Part shown: positions 49,802 through 59,000 of the stretch, one piece after another
How positions within the stretch are numbered: position 1 is the first letter of the stretch
How the letters are laid out: each line of letters starts with the position of its first letter
NCBI GenBank assembly: GCA_034421575.1
Contig: DAOUKG010000066.1
Span: 81,101 to 145,100, forward strand
Length of the DNA stretch: 64,000 nt
Direction: 5' to 3'
Source: VXLM01 sp034421575
GTDB lineage: Bacteria > Chloroflexota > Dehalococcoidia > Lucifugimonadales > VXLM01
The notes under the pieces: generated by a model
The model's database searches: none
What the model was told of the DNA's origin: nothing
What the model saw: only the letters and a program-made list of their open reading frames with translations
Program-made: the position numbers and the translations under genes

Positions 49802-50677
49802 CTAGTTGAGTTGGACACCAACCTCGCGAGCGACGCTGCGGATGTATTGCTGTCCTTGGACAGTCAATGGATACGGGAAATGCTCCGCGTGGACGGTTAC
49901 GTCGTGATCGAGGGCGTCCATTCGCCGCAAGAGCGCGTGGTAGTCCATAGTGCCTTCTCCGGGGACTGCCTCTCCGACGTGACTCACTATCTTGCCACCA
50001 CCACTGACGTCCACGTCCTTGGCGTGAAGACCAACGATATCGGGGCCAAGTTCGTCGAATATCTCATCGACCAACTCCGTAGTCCGAAAGGCCATGTGGG
50101 GATGTACGAGGTTAACCGGGTCCATGAGAATCTTCAGGCGTGGCGACGCTACGGTATCGAGCATCTGCTTGAGGCGATCCACCGAGTAGAGGCATGACAT
50201 CACGTGTGGGTGTGCGCCGATATCCATACCCACGTCCTCCGCGAGGTCGGCCAGCTCTCGTATGCCGTCAAGAACCTGGCTCCATGTTTCTTCGTCCCAC
50301 ATCTTCGGAGTACCGCGTCCGACAAGAGAGCCGAAACCCACGAGATGAGCGCCCAGGATCTTTGCATGACGGAGTTGCCGCTCGTACAGGTCCAGTGTGT
50401 ACCTGTGGTCATCCCGGTCGTAGCCGCCGAGACCGCCCCAGGGGCGAGTGCCCTTGTAGAAACCGGTGAATTCACCGACGTTCAGATCGTTGTCGTCGAG
50501 AAATGCCTTGAGATCACGGACATCGTCATCGTCGTAGTCGGGCTTTACCCCCTGGACGGTGATGGTGGTGACATCCATCGTGGCCGCACGCTTGAGCAGT
50601 TCGGTCCGATCGGCCTCGCCTTCGGGACCGACGGTTAGAAACTCGCCGAGAGGGGGACTCATGATTATCACGGCCAT
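49802..50677 (-). CDS. Sugar phosphate isomerase/epimerase (xylose isomerase-like TIM barrel)
   Basis: 291 residues. TIM-barrel AP-endonuclease-2-like features: TVQGVKPDY, DNDLNVGEFTGFYKG, LGAHLVGFGSLVG, the metal-site strand IGAHPHVMSCLYS, KILMDPVNLVHP, GLHAKDVDVSG and the late Glu in VHAEHFPYP. Members isomerise or epimerise sugars or act as inosose dehydratases. Specific substrate not readable. It is cotranscribed with the SDR downstream. Confidence 0.88.
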   Translation of the reverse strand: MAVIIMSPPLGEFLTVGPEGEADRTELLKRAATMDVTTITVQGVKPDYDDDDVRDLKAFLDDNDLNVGEFTGFYKGTRPWGGLGGYDRDDHRYTLDLYERQLRHAKILGAHLVGFGSLVGRGTPKMWDEETWSQVLDGIRELADLAEDVGMDIGAHPHVMSCLYSVDRLKQMLDTVASPRLKILMDPVNLVHPHMAFRTTELVDEIFDELGPDIVGLHAKDVDVSGGGKIVSHVGEAVPGEGTMDYHALLRRMDALDHDVTVHAEHFPYPLTVQGQQYIRSVAREVGVQLN

Positions 50678-50757
50678 TCTCCTAGACGCTGGAAGCTGGA
50701 AGCTACGGTGATTGTACAGAATTATCGAGTAAGCGTCCGCTCAGGAAGGCGAACGTA

Positions 50758-50870
50758 ATTGTTGAGAGTTGATAAGGCGAACACCCCCTACACCTAATGG
50801 ATACCCGCTTTTCGCGGGTATGACGGTGGCTGTGTGCGTTGTGCGCTCTCCCGAAGTCTGGACAGTTACA
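50758..50870. repeat. MITE-like intergenic repeat, copy B
   Basis: About 113 bp, starting ATTGTTGAGAGTTGATAAGG and ending GAAGTCTGGACAGTTACA. The interior is GGATACCCGCTTTTCGCGGGTATGACGGT, a perfect hairpin. Terminal sequences match copies A, C and D. Confidence 0.7.
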
Positions 50871-50876
50871 GACGAA

Positions 50877-52169
50877 CTAGATAATTGTTGCCGCCACAGT
50901 TTGACCACGCACTTCATCAATACGCGCCAATGTGATGACGTTTGTCAGCTCCTGATCAGAGTTTGCGGCCACCCTGATGTAATTGTCGGTTAGTCCGACC
51001 CACTTCGCCGTCTTTTGCGTCTCCCACAGGACGGGTCTAATAGTCCCGACGAATCGGGTCCGGTAGGCCATCTCCTGTTCCTTTGACAATTCAATCAAGC
51101 GCCCTACCCTCTCCGACTTGTGTTGAGCGGGCACGTCGTCGTCGAAATGCGCGGCGGTGGTGCTGGGTCGAGAGGAATAAGGAAAGACGTGCATGGAAGC
51201 GAACCCGACCTCTTCGCACAAGCGGACAGTGTCATTGAAATCGGCCTCGGTCTCGCCGGGGAATCCAACGATGACATCGGTCGTGATGGCTGCGTCGGGG
51301 AGCAACTTTCGGATACGTTCTACGGCTTGGCGAAACTGAGACCTGCTGTAGCGACGCCTCATGCGTTTCAGCACTGTGTCACTACCGCTCTGGAGGGGAA
51401 GGTGGAAGTGGGGCGCGAGCCGGTCGTCCGTCCAAAGCGCAAGCAGGGGGCTGTCGATCTCGTGCGCCTGCAGGGAGGAGACACGGAGCCGAGACATACC
51501 ACCCCTTTCCAGGACCTGGTGGATGAGTCCGGAGAGATCGATTCCGTCCAGATCGAAGCCATAGGAGCCAAGCTGTGTGCCGGTGAGTACAACTTCCCTG
51601 TAGCCCCGACCGACGTATTCGTTGATTTTCGCGACGATTTCATCCGGTGGGATGCTGCGCTCGCGTCCTCGTACCTTCGGGACAATGCAGTAGGCGCATA
51701 CCTGGTTGCAGCCCTCCTGGATCTTCACCATTGCCCTCGTGCGTGCGGCGCGGGGACTGATGGCCTGAATGTCGTCGCCGGTGGCGCAAGGGACGAGTTC
51801 GTCCCCACCCCAGTCGATAACGTGTCGAACGAGCGAAGCCTTTTCGGTATTCCCAAGGACGAGATCGACCTCATCGAGCTTTCGAAGGGTCTCCGGCGAA
51901 CGCTGGGCGTAGCAGCCCGTCGCCACGATTGTCGCATGAGGATTTCGTCGTCGCGCTGAACGGAGCGCACGCCTGGCCTTTGAGTCGGCCACGTGGGTCA
52001 CCGTGCAGCTGTTCAGCACGTACACATCGACGGGCGCATCCTGACCGACAACCTCAAATCCGGCCCCGGCGAACTCCGTCGCAAGGCCACCGGTATCGGC
52101 CTGGTTCAGCTTGCATCCATGCGTTTCTATGGCCACTCGCGGCCTTGATTCCAGTGTGAGGTCGACCAT
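50877..52169 (-). CDS. mtaB: tRNA t6A37 methylthiotransferase MtaB
   Basis: About 430 residues. The UPF0004 domain has three Cys (HGCKLNQAD, NSCTVTHVAD, TGCYAQ) for one Fe-S cluster; the radical-SAM cluster is CNQVCAYCIVPKVRGRERS; a TRAM domain ends it. HGCKLNQ and GRxRS fit the MtaB branch, which makes ms2t6A, rather than MiaB. The ATG at 52169 has GGAG 7 nt upstream; an upstream start at 52208 is less likely. It consumes the t6A whose precursor is made by the tsaC product of this window. Confidence 0.93.
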   Translation of the reverse strand: MVDLTLESRPRVAIETHGCKLNQADTGGLATEFAGAGFEVVGQDAPVDVYVLNSCTVTHVADSKARRALRSARRRNPHATIVATGCYAQRSPETLRKLDEVDLVLGNTEKASLVRHVIDWGGDELVPCATGDDIQAISPRAARTRAMVKIQEGCNQVCAYCIVPKVRGRERSIPPDEIVAKINEYVGRGYREVVLTGTQLGSYGFDLDGIDLSGLIHQVLERGGMSRLRVSSLQAHEIDSPLLALWTDDRLAPHFHLPLQSGSDTVLKRMRRRYSRSQFRQAVERIRKLLPDAAITTDVIVGFPGETEADFNDTVRLCEEVGFASMHVFPYSSRPSTTAAHFDDDVPAQHKSERVGRLIELSKEQEMAYRTRFVGTIRPVLWETQKTAKWVGLTDNYIRVAANSDQELTNVITLARIDEVRGQTVAATII

Positions 52170-52229
52170 GAATTCTCCATTTCCGATTCTACCACGTTCA
52201 TTCGGCAATCCATGGAATCACCCAGTCGT

Positions 52230-52259
52230 TTGATAGTTCAGAGTGCCGGGGTGTACGAT
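52230..52259 (+). promoter_or_regulatory. Putative promoter of the glutaredoxin gene
   Basis: TTGATA (52230-52235) and TACGAT (52254-52259) are 18 nt apart and lie about 45 nt before the chosen ATG. Confidence 0.45.
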
Positions 52260-52303
52260 GATGTTTGATCGGCCTCGGTCGTACCTTTCCTGAGGACAAG
52301 CAG

Positions 52304-52552
52304 ATGGCCCAAGAAGGCATTACGATGTATGGGACGAACTGGTGTGGAGATTGCAGGCGAGCGAAGCTCTTCATGGACACCCGTGGCATCGGCTACGACT
52401 GGATTGATATCGAGAACGACACTGATGCGGCCAAGAGGGTCATGGAGATCAATGGCGGGTACCGAAGCGTTCCAACCATAGTGTTCGAGGACGGCTCCAT
52501 TCTCGTCGAGCCAAGCAATGCTGAACTCGCCCAAAAGTTCGCCAGTCGCTAA
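52304..52552 (+). CDS. Glutaredoxin-like protein (mycoredoxin type)
   Basis: 82 residues from an ATG with TGAGG about 8 nt upstream. Thioredoxin-fold motifs: GITMYGTNWCGDCRRAKLFM with the CGDC active site, then YRSVPTIVFEDGSILVEPS with the cis-Pro. The CGDC pair resembles mycoredoxins rather than the CPYC of classical glutaredoxins. It reduces disulfides or mixed thiol adducts in the cytoplasm. The ThDP enzyme gene begins 12 nt after its stop. Confidence 0.9.
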   Translation: MAQEGITMYGTNWCGDCRRAKLFMDTRGIGYDWIDIENDTDAAKRVMEINGGYRSVPTIVFEDGSILVEPSNAELAQKFASR

Positions 52553-52564
52553 GCTCATCGACGA

Positions 52565-54193
52565 ATGACATCAGCGGACCGCACAGTAGGCGATGCCTTT
52601 GCCGAAACCCTGAAGGGCGGCGGAGTGCCCTGTGTCTTCGGCATCCCCGGCGGGGGAAGCGCGATAGACCTGATCGAGGCCTGTCGAGCGGTCGATATTC
52701 CCTTCATCCTCGTTCAACACGAGACCACCGCGGCTATGTCGGCTATCGTCGCAGGCGAACTGACCGACTCGTGCGGCGTCTGCATCTCCATCATGGGTCC
52801 TGGAGCCGCTAACCTGGCAGGCGGAGCGAGTTTCGGACTCTGGGAGCGCCACGCGGTCCTGAGCCTCACGGAGGCCTACCCCACTGCCCAGGCCCCACAA
52901 ATGTCTCTCCAACTCATGGATCATTCGCAGATGTTCATGAGTTTTTCAAAGGCCTCCGAAGTGCTGAGCGCGGACCACCCTGGGAAGCAGACCGAGCGGT
53001 TGATGAATCTCGCACTGGCGGAACGTCCGGGCCCCGTGCACCTAGACATACCGAATGACCTGCTCACACGGCCAACGGGGCCGGAAACGGCTTCCGACGG
53101 CGGCCCTTCCAGCGGCGGCGACAAGATCGTGGGCGATATCGACGCCGTCGCTGACACGATAAACAGTGCCGTCAAGCCTGTGCTCGTCGTCGGTCCTGCT
53201 GTGGTCAGATCAGACGCATGTGACGAACTAAGGAGGCTTGCCGAGCGACTTGGCGCTGCGGTGGTTACAACGTCCAAGGCGCGTGGTGTTATTCCCGAGG
53301 ACCATCCATTTTCCGCGGGAATCGTGACGGGCGCATATGGCGAGACGACTTTCGAGGGACGAATAATCGGACAGAGTGATCTCATCGTGGCCGTGGGACT
53401 GGACCGCATGGAGCTTCTCTCTCCCTGGGACTATGGCCAGCCGATGGTCTGCATCGACGCCATTGACTCGACCGACGAGCAGGTGGGAACTCCGGCCCAC
53501 GCTGTGTATGGGGCGCTCAAGAGCATTTTGGGTCAACTTGCGGAGGCCGTTCAGCCGTCGGAAGCGTGGAGCATAAGGGAATTGAGCGAGTTCCAGGACC
53601 ACGTGCGGTCTTCACTCCTGGCAAACTCCGGCGAACTGAACTCGGCCACACTTCTGGAGCGCGCCCAGAGCTTGGCTCCGGCCGATACGATCCTTGTGAC
53701 CGAGACGGGCATCTACAACGCGGTGAATCTGTTCACCTGGAAGGTGGCTAGTCCGGGTCTGTACTTCGGTTCAAGTGGTGCGAATACGATGGGATTCTCC
53801 ATCCCTGCCGCTTTGGCGTCAGCGCTGGTTCGACCCGAACAAAGGACGGTGGCTCTCGTCGGCGACGGCGGATTCCTGATGAAGGCGTCGGAATTGGAGA
53901 CCCTATCGCGCGAAAAGCTGTCTCCCATCATCATTGTCTTCAACGACCGTTCTCTCGGACTCATCCGCATCAAGCAGGCGGCGAAGGGCTATAGTCGAGA
54001 TGCTGTGGACCTTGCACCAGTGGATTTCGTCCGGCTTGCCCAGAGTTTTGGCGGACGGGGCGAGCGAGTCAGTTCGTTGGCAGCGTTCGAATCGGCATTC
54101 AAGGCGGCACTCGACAGCGACCGATTTACCGTCATCGACGCCCGACTCGACCCGGACGTGTATGCGTCGCACATGCTACCGATTCGGGGATAG
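52565..54193 (+). CDS. Thiamine diphosphate enzyme, acetolactate synthase-like
   Basis: 542 residues, full three-domain ThDP enzyme. Pyr domain: FGIPGGGSAIDLIEA, LVQHETTAAMSAIVAGEL with the Glu, IMGPGAANLAGG. PP domain: GSSGANTMGFSIPAALASALV, LVGDGGFLMKASELET and FNDRSLGLIRIKQ. No regulatory subunit or isoleucine/valine gene is linked. The preceding glutaredoxin and following alpha/beta hydrolase suggest a catabolic unit, but substrate is unknown. It is clearly distinct from the enzyme at 27.9 kb. Confidence 0.86.
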   Translation: MTSADRTVGDAFAETLKGGGVPCVFGIPGGGSAIDLIEACRAVDIPFILVQHETTAAMSAIVAGELTDSCGVCISIMGPGAANLAGGASFGLWERHAVLSLTEAYPTAQAPQMSLQLMDHSQMFMSFSKASEVLSADHPGKQTERLMNLALAERPGPVHLDIPNDLLTRPTGPETASDGGPSSGGDKIVGDIDAVADTINSAVKPVLVVGPAVVRSDACDELRRLAERLGAAVVTTSKARGVIPEDHPFSAGIVTGAYGETTFEGRIIGQSDLIVAVGLDRMELLSPWDYGQPMVCIDAIDSTDEQVGTPAHAVYGALKSILGQLAEAVQPSEAWSIRELSEFQDHVRSSLLANSGELNSATLLERAQSLAPADTILVTETGIYNAVNLFTWKVASPGLYFGSSGANTMGFSIPAALASALVRPEQRTVALVGDGGFLMKASELETLSREKLSPIIIVFNDRSLGLIRIKQAAKGYSRDAVDLAPVDFVRLAQSFGGRGERVSSLAAFESAFKAALDSDRFTVIDARLDPDVYASHMLPIRG

Positions 54194-54259
54194 CCGGCCG
54201 CCACGACGCATAAGCGCAACAACCAAGATCATTCCCCATTCCTCGGAGGCCGAACCCTC

Positions 54260-55063
54260 ATGCCCTACGCGACTGTCTCAACGGGAGTAAGGCTCTACTA
54301 TGAGCGCATCGGCTCGGGTCCGCCGTTGCTGCTCATCATGGGAACGGGGCTTGACCACTCCGTATGGGATGCGCAGGTCGAGGCCTATCGTGGGGAGTTC
54401 GAGTGCATCGTCTTCGACAACGCAAGCACGGGAAGATCGAGCCGGCCTGCTCACCGCCTGACGGTCAAGTCGATGGCTGCGGATACGATCGGTCTCTTGG
54501 AAGCGCTCGATATTGAGCGCGCGCACGTTTCCGGCGTATCACTTGGGTCTTGCATCGCACAGGAGGTGACGCTGGCACGTCCGGACCTAGTGGCGTCGCT
54601 CCAACTTCATGGGACGTGGGCGCGCACGGAAGGCTACGCAGGGAGAAAATTCCGGGCCCAGATTCGCCTGATCGAGATGCTGGACATGCGCGACTTCTAC
54701 GAGATCAATGTTCTGTGGTTTATCACACCAGAGTTCTTCGACAAGCATCCGGATAAGGTGAGAGCCCAGATCGACGCAATCGTTGCCAACGCACCGAGCC
54801 GTGAGTCGTTAATTGAACAGTATCAAGCGGATATCGAACACCGCACGCTGGAGAGGTTGCCGCAGATTTCGGCACCCACCTTAGTGACGGTTGGCAGTTC
54901 GGACATCGCCGTTCCACCGATGTACGGCCGCGAGGTCGCTCAGGCGATTCCGGGTGCGGAGTTCCACATAGCTGAGGTCGGGAGTCACCTGTATAACTCT
55001 GAGAACCCTGAGGAGTTCAACCGAGTGACGCTCGATTTTCTTCGGCGGGTTTCAAGTAAGTAA
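54260..55063 (+). CDS. Alpha/beta hydrolase
   Basis: 267 residues. Classic fold signs: LLIMGTGLDHSVWDAQ (oxyanion HG-like turn), VFDNASTGRSSRP, nucleophile elbow SGVSLGSCIAQE (Ser), the late SSDIAVPPMYG and VGSHLYNSENPEEF with the His. It resembles 3-oxoadipate enol-lactonase-like esterases by layout, but specificity cannot be assigned. It follows the ThDP enzyme by 66 bp and a MITE-like repeat begins 10 bp after its stop. Confidence 0.9.
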   Translation: MPYATVSTGVRLYYERIGSGPPLLLIMGTGLDHSVWDAQVEAYRGEFECIVFDNASTGRSSRPAHRLTVKSMAADTIGLLEALDIERAHVSGVSLGSCIAQEVTLARPDLVASLQLHGTWARTEGYAGRKFRAQIRLIEMLDMRDFYEINVLWFITPEFFDKHPDKVRAQIDAIVANAPSRESLIEQYQADIEHRTLERLPQISAPTLVTVGSSDIAVPPMYGREVAQAIPGAEFHIAEVGSHLYNSENPEEFNRVTLDFLRRVSSK

Positions 55064-55072
55064 GGTCAGAAG

Positions 55073-55202
55073 TAACTGTTCAGATTTGGTGAGGGGAACA
55101 ACCCTCACCCTAGCCCTCTCCCACGAACGGGAGAGGGGACTGGATACCCGCTTTTTGCGGGTATGACGGTGCTGAGTTTCGCACCGAGTCTGAACACTTA
55201 CA
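55073..55202. repeat. MITE-like intergenic repeat, copy C
   Basis: About 130 bp. The left end is TAACTGTTCAGATTTGGTGAGG, its inverted counterpart at the right end CGAGTCTGAACACTTACA. The interior has CCCTAGCCCTCTCCCAC...GGGAGAGGG and GGATACCCGCTTTTTGCGGGTATGACGGT hairpins. The copy lies directly after the hydrolase gene. Confidence 0.72.
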
Positions 55203-55286
55203 GGCTATTCGTAAACGAGACTGGGTCCAATCTGATACCATAATCTCAGTGCATGTCAGCACAGCAGAGTGAGTGAAAGGACTTCC

Positions 55287-55985
55287 ATGAAACTCGAGAG
55301 AAACCTCATTCCAATTGTGGCAATTGCGGCCGTCATCCTATTGGCGGTTCCCGCGTTGGGACTGGTCATAGGAATGGCCGTGGCTTCCGAACCGGGGGAC
55401 GACGCTTCGGCCGCGACAGGTGAGCCAACCTTGGAACTTCCGCCGCTGCCCGGCAAGGAATACGAGCTGGTCGATTCGAAGCCGCAGCAGACGAGCAACG
55501 TATCCCGTGCCGACGCGTACGGCGGTGTCAGCGTTCAAGGGACAGACTATAGCTATAAGGACGGCGACCGGACTATAGGAGTCACACTCCAAGAGGGTCT
55601 AGTCTTACAGAACAACTCGGCTATTTCGTCTAATGACACCATAGTCATCAAGGGCGCCTCTCAGAGCATCATAAGCAAAGGGAATGGTGGAGGACAGGGG
55701 GGACTACCGGTATTCCGTTCCGAGTCCGGAGGCGGACTCATGACGCTGCCCGGAGGTGTCCTGCTTTCGTTGGACCCGGAATGGGATGAGCCACAAGTTG
55801 ACAGCTTCTTCTCCAATAACGGCATCTCGCCGGAGCAGATAGAAGAGTTGGGGTTCATGAAAAACGGCTTCCTGGTGAAGACCGAAGCCGGTTTCCCATC
55901 GTTGGAACTGGCAAACTCGCTGGCAAGCCAAGATGGCGTTGAGATCTCCAGTCCCAACTGGTGGACGGAGGTTGGGGCGAAGTGA
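55287..55985 (+). CDS. Exported protein resembling a free-standing subtilase propeptide
   Basis: 232 residues from an ATG with AAAGG 8 nt upstream. A signal/anchor helix (IPIVAIAAVILLAVPALGLVIGMAVA) is followed by a low-complexity exported region. Residues about 157-232 read like the propeptide of S8 proteases: LLSLDPEWDEPQVDSFFSNNG, FLVKTEAGFPSLELANSLASQ, DGVEISSPNWWTE, matching the usual ...sLxLAxxLxxxxGVExAxPN ending that precedes the catalytic domain. The next gene, 63 nt downstream, is an S8 protease that lacks this segment. A chaperone or inhibitor acting in trans is my inference. Confidence 0.65.
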   Translation: MKLERNLIPIVAIAAVILLAVPALGLVIGMAVASEPGDDASAATGEPTLELPPLPGKEYELVDSKPQQTSNVSRADAYGGVSVQGTDYSYKDGDRTIGVTLQEGLVLQNNSAISSNDTIVIKGASQSIISKGNGGGQGGLPVFRSESGGGLMTLPGGVLLSLDPEWDEPQVDSFFSNNGISPEQIEELGFMKNGFLVKTEAGFPSLELANSLASQDGVEISSPNWWTEVGAK

Positions 55986-56048
55986 GGATCAAATCCTCTA
56001 CGACCGGCCCATTGAGCTCGCTAACTTAAGTCCCGGAGAAGATTACTC

Positions 56049-59000
56049 ATGTCCTTCATTTCGAATAAAGCTGCTTCCTCAATCGCCACAGTGTTGGGGA
56101 CGCTCATTCTCGCCACAGCCATTGCCTTATTCCTAGCCCTGAATGCGGGAGGGGCCGGCGCCCAGACAGTCGAAGACGACCACGGGGACACTTTTGACAC
56201 CTCTACGTTGGTTGAGTTGGGTTCGTCGGTAGACGGGCGCATCGATCCCGGTGATGATCGCGACGTCTTCAAGATTGACCTGTCTGACGCCTCCGGGCAA
56301 ACCGACCTTTGGGCTTACACACTCGGAGAGTTCGATACCTATGGCGGCTTGTACGATGGCGCCGGGAATCTAGTTGAACTCAGCGACGACGGCTACTTTG
56401 TGGACAGCGTTCGTGGGTTCAGCTTACGGAGCGTAGTTCACCCTGGGATTTACTACGTAATTGCAGTTAGCTTCGACGGTGATCCGGGAGACTATACGTT
56501 TCACGCACAAGCTGTCGTTGAACCGGGATCCACCATCGAGACGGCGAAACCCCTCATTCTCGACTCACGAGACGGAGGCACGATCAACACGCTCGACGAC
56601 GAGGACTACTACAAACTGGAGTTTACGGAATCTAAACACGTGACCATCTATGCCGTGACCGCCAATGTTTCGATCATCGACGCGTTCTTGCTTGACGCTG
56701 AGGGCAACGAGATATCCGCAAACATCAGGCCGATTCGCTTAAGGGGTTTCGGGTCCTTGTTCCCGGTCGGTTTCACTATTGAGGAGGACCTCGAACCGGG
56801 AACCTACTACCTGCAAGTGGTCAACCCGCTCGCGCCTGACCCCGATGAGGCCGAGCCCGAAGAGACCGAGTCCGAAGAGATCGAGACCGAGGAGCCTCCA
56901 CTTCCGTTAAGACCTGCACCATACGCAATCTTCTATTTTGAAGACACCGAATACTCGGAGTTTCTTGAAGACTGCAATTCACAGACTGAGGCTCTAAATG
57001 ATCCGGAAATCGGCGATCCACTCAACGCATGCCAGTGGCACTTCCACCATCCCGAGTGGCAGGACATCAATATCGGGTCCGTCTGGGCGGATGGCATTAA
57101 GGGAGAGGGAGTCAACGTCGCCATTGTGGATGACGGGATGTACCAAGACCACGAGGACTTGAAGGACAATGTGGACACCAGTCTCAGCCTAAACTTCGAA
57201 ACCGGCGAAAACGACATATATGGTCGCCACGACCACCACGGCACGCATGTTGCCGGGATGGTTGCCGCCAGAGACAACGATATTGGGGTGCGCGGCGTGG
57301 CGCCCAGAGCGACGATCCATGGGTTTAACATCTTAAGTGGGTTCAACACCACAGGCTTGAATATCGTTACAGCGCTTACCAAAAGCGCAGACGTCACTGC
57401 GGTGTCCAACAACAGCTGGGGTTGGAGGGACAGCCCGGGGTTGAGCCCATCCTTCTCGTTCTGGAGACAGGCTGTAAGAAGCGGTACCGCGTTAGGATAC
57501 GACGGCAAGGGTGTTCTCTATGTCTGGTCCGCAGGCAACGGACACCTGCTTGGGGACGACTCCAATCTTACCGAATTTACCAACGACTATGGCGTTACCG
57601 CCGCCTGTTCCGTGAACACTCAGGGCACCCGGTCCGGTTACTCGGAAATGGGCGCGAATTTGTGGGTCTGCGCCCCTTCGAACGACCGCCCACTGAGCCT
57701 GGGGGGAGTCGCAGGCATCTTGACGACTGAGAATTCCGATCGCTACTACCAGGACTTCGGCGGGACCTCTGCCGCCGCGCCAATTGTCGCAGGTGTTGGA
57801 GCGTTGACCCGCGAGGCCAACCCTGACCTGACGTGGCGCGACGTCAAGATGATACTCGCGGCATCTGCCCAGAAGAACGATCCGGCTAGCCAGGGATGGG
57901 ATGCCGGAGCGCCTATGCATCCGGTCTCTTCCGCGGAGAGCTACTCATTTAACCACGAGTACGGATTCGGTGTGGTCAACGCCGAGGGCGCTGTCAACCT
58001 GGCCAAGCGATGGACAAACCTGCCAGCCGCACAAGTGGCTACTGTGGTATCGGAAGAACTCGAATCGGAGATTCCGGACGCACCTGCGGTTGGTGAGCCA
58101 ACGACAGTCACCCATGCGCTCACGGTGGACTCGGACATTGAGTTCACCGAGTTCGTCGAGGTCACAGTGGTCTTCGAGCACGATTCCTTCCGGGACCTAG
58201 AGATCCTTCTAGAGTCACCTTCGGGTGCCATCTCCAGGCTGGCCGTTCCCTTTGATACTTTCGATGGGGTGAGCGCCTTCCTCGAAGCAGCATTCAGTCC
58301 CCTACGCGGTTCATGGCAGTTCGGGTCGGCGAAGCACCTTGGCGAAGACCCAAACGGAGAATGGAAGCTGCACATAACAGATCACCTTCACGTTGTGGAC
58401 GGCACCTTCATGGGGTTCGCCATCACCGTCTATGGGCACGAACGGGCGGCCGGCGCCGCCACCTTGGACAGCGTAGCTGTGCATCCCGGTGGTGAGAGGC
58501 TGGATGTCGCCTGGTCGGCGCCCGGCGCGGCCGGGGAATCCGAAATCACGGGCTACGACATCCGATACATTGCGACTGATGACGACGAGACTGACTTATC
58601 GGCCTGGACCGTGCTGGAAGGTGTGTGGTCCGCCGAAGCCGGTGGGGACCTGACCTACACGATCTCTGGTCTGACGGACGGCACTCAATACGACGTTCAA
58701 GTCCGAGCGGTTAATAGTGTCGGCGGCGGATTGTGGTCAGAGGTAGGTACGGGAACGCCCATGTCGAGCTCGTGTGTCGCCGATGGAGCCGTCAGCGACA
58801 GGACAAATGGCGGTCTGATAAATGATTGTGAAGCACTGCTGGAAGCTCGCGACACGCTGGCAGGGAGCGCCACGTTGAACTGGTCGTCGGATGCCGACAT
58901 CACAACATGGGATGGTATCCACCTCACCGGAGCTCCTTTGCGCGTGACGAACGTAACCCTGCTGAACAGTCAGTTGGACGGTTCGATTCCTGCTGCGCTG

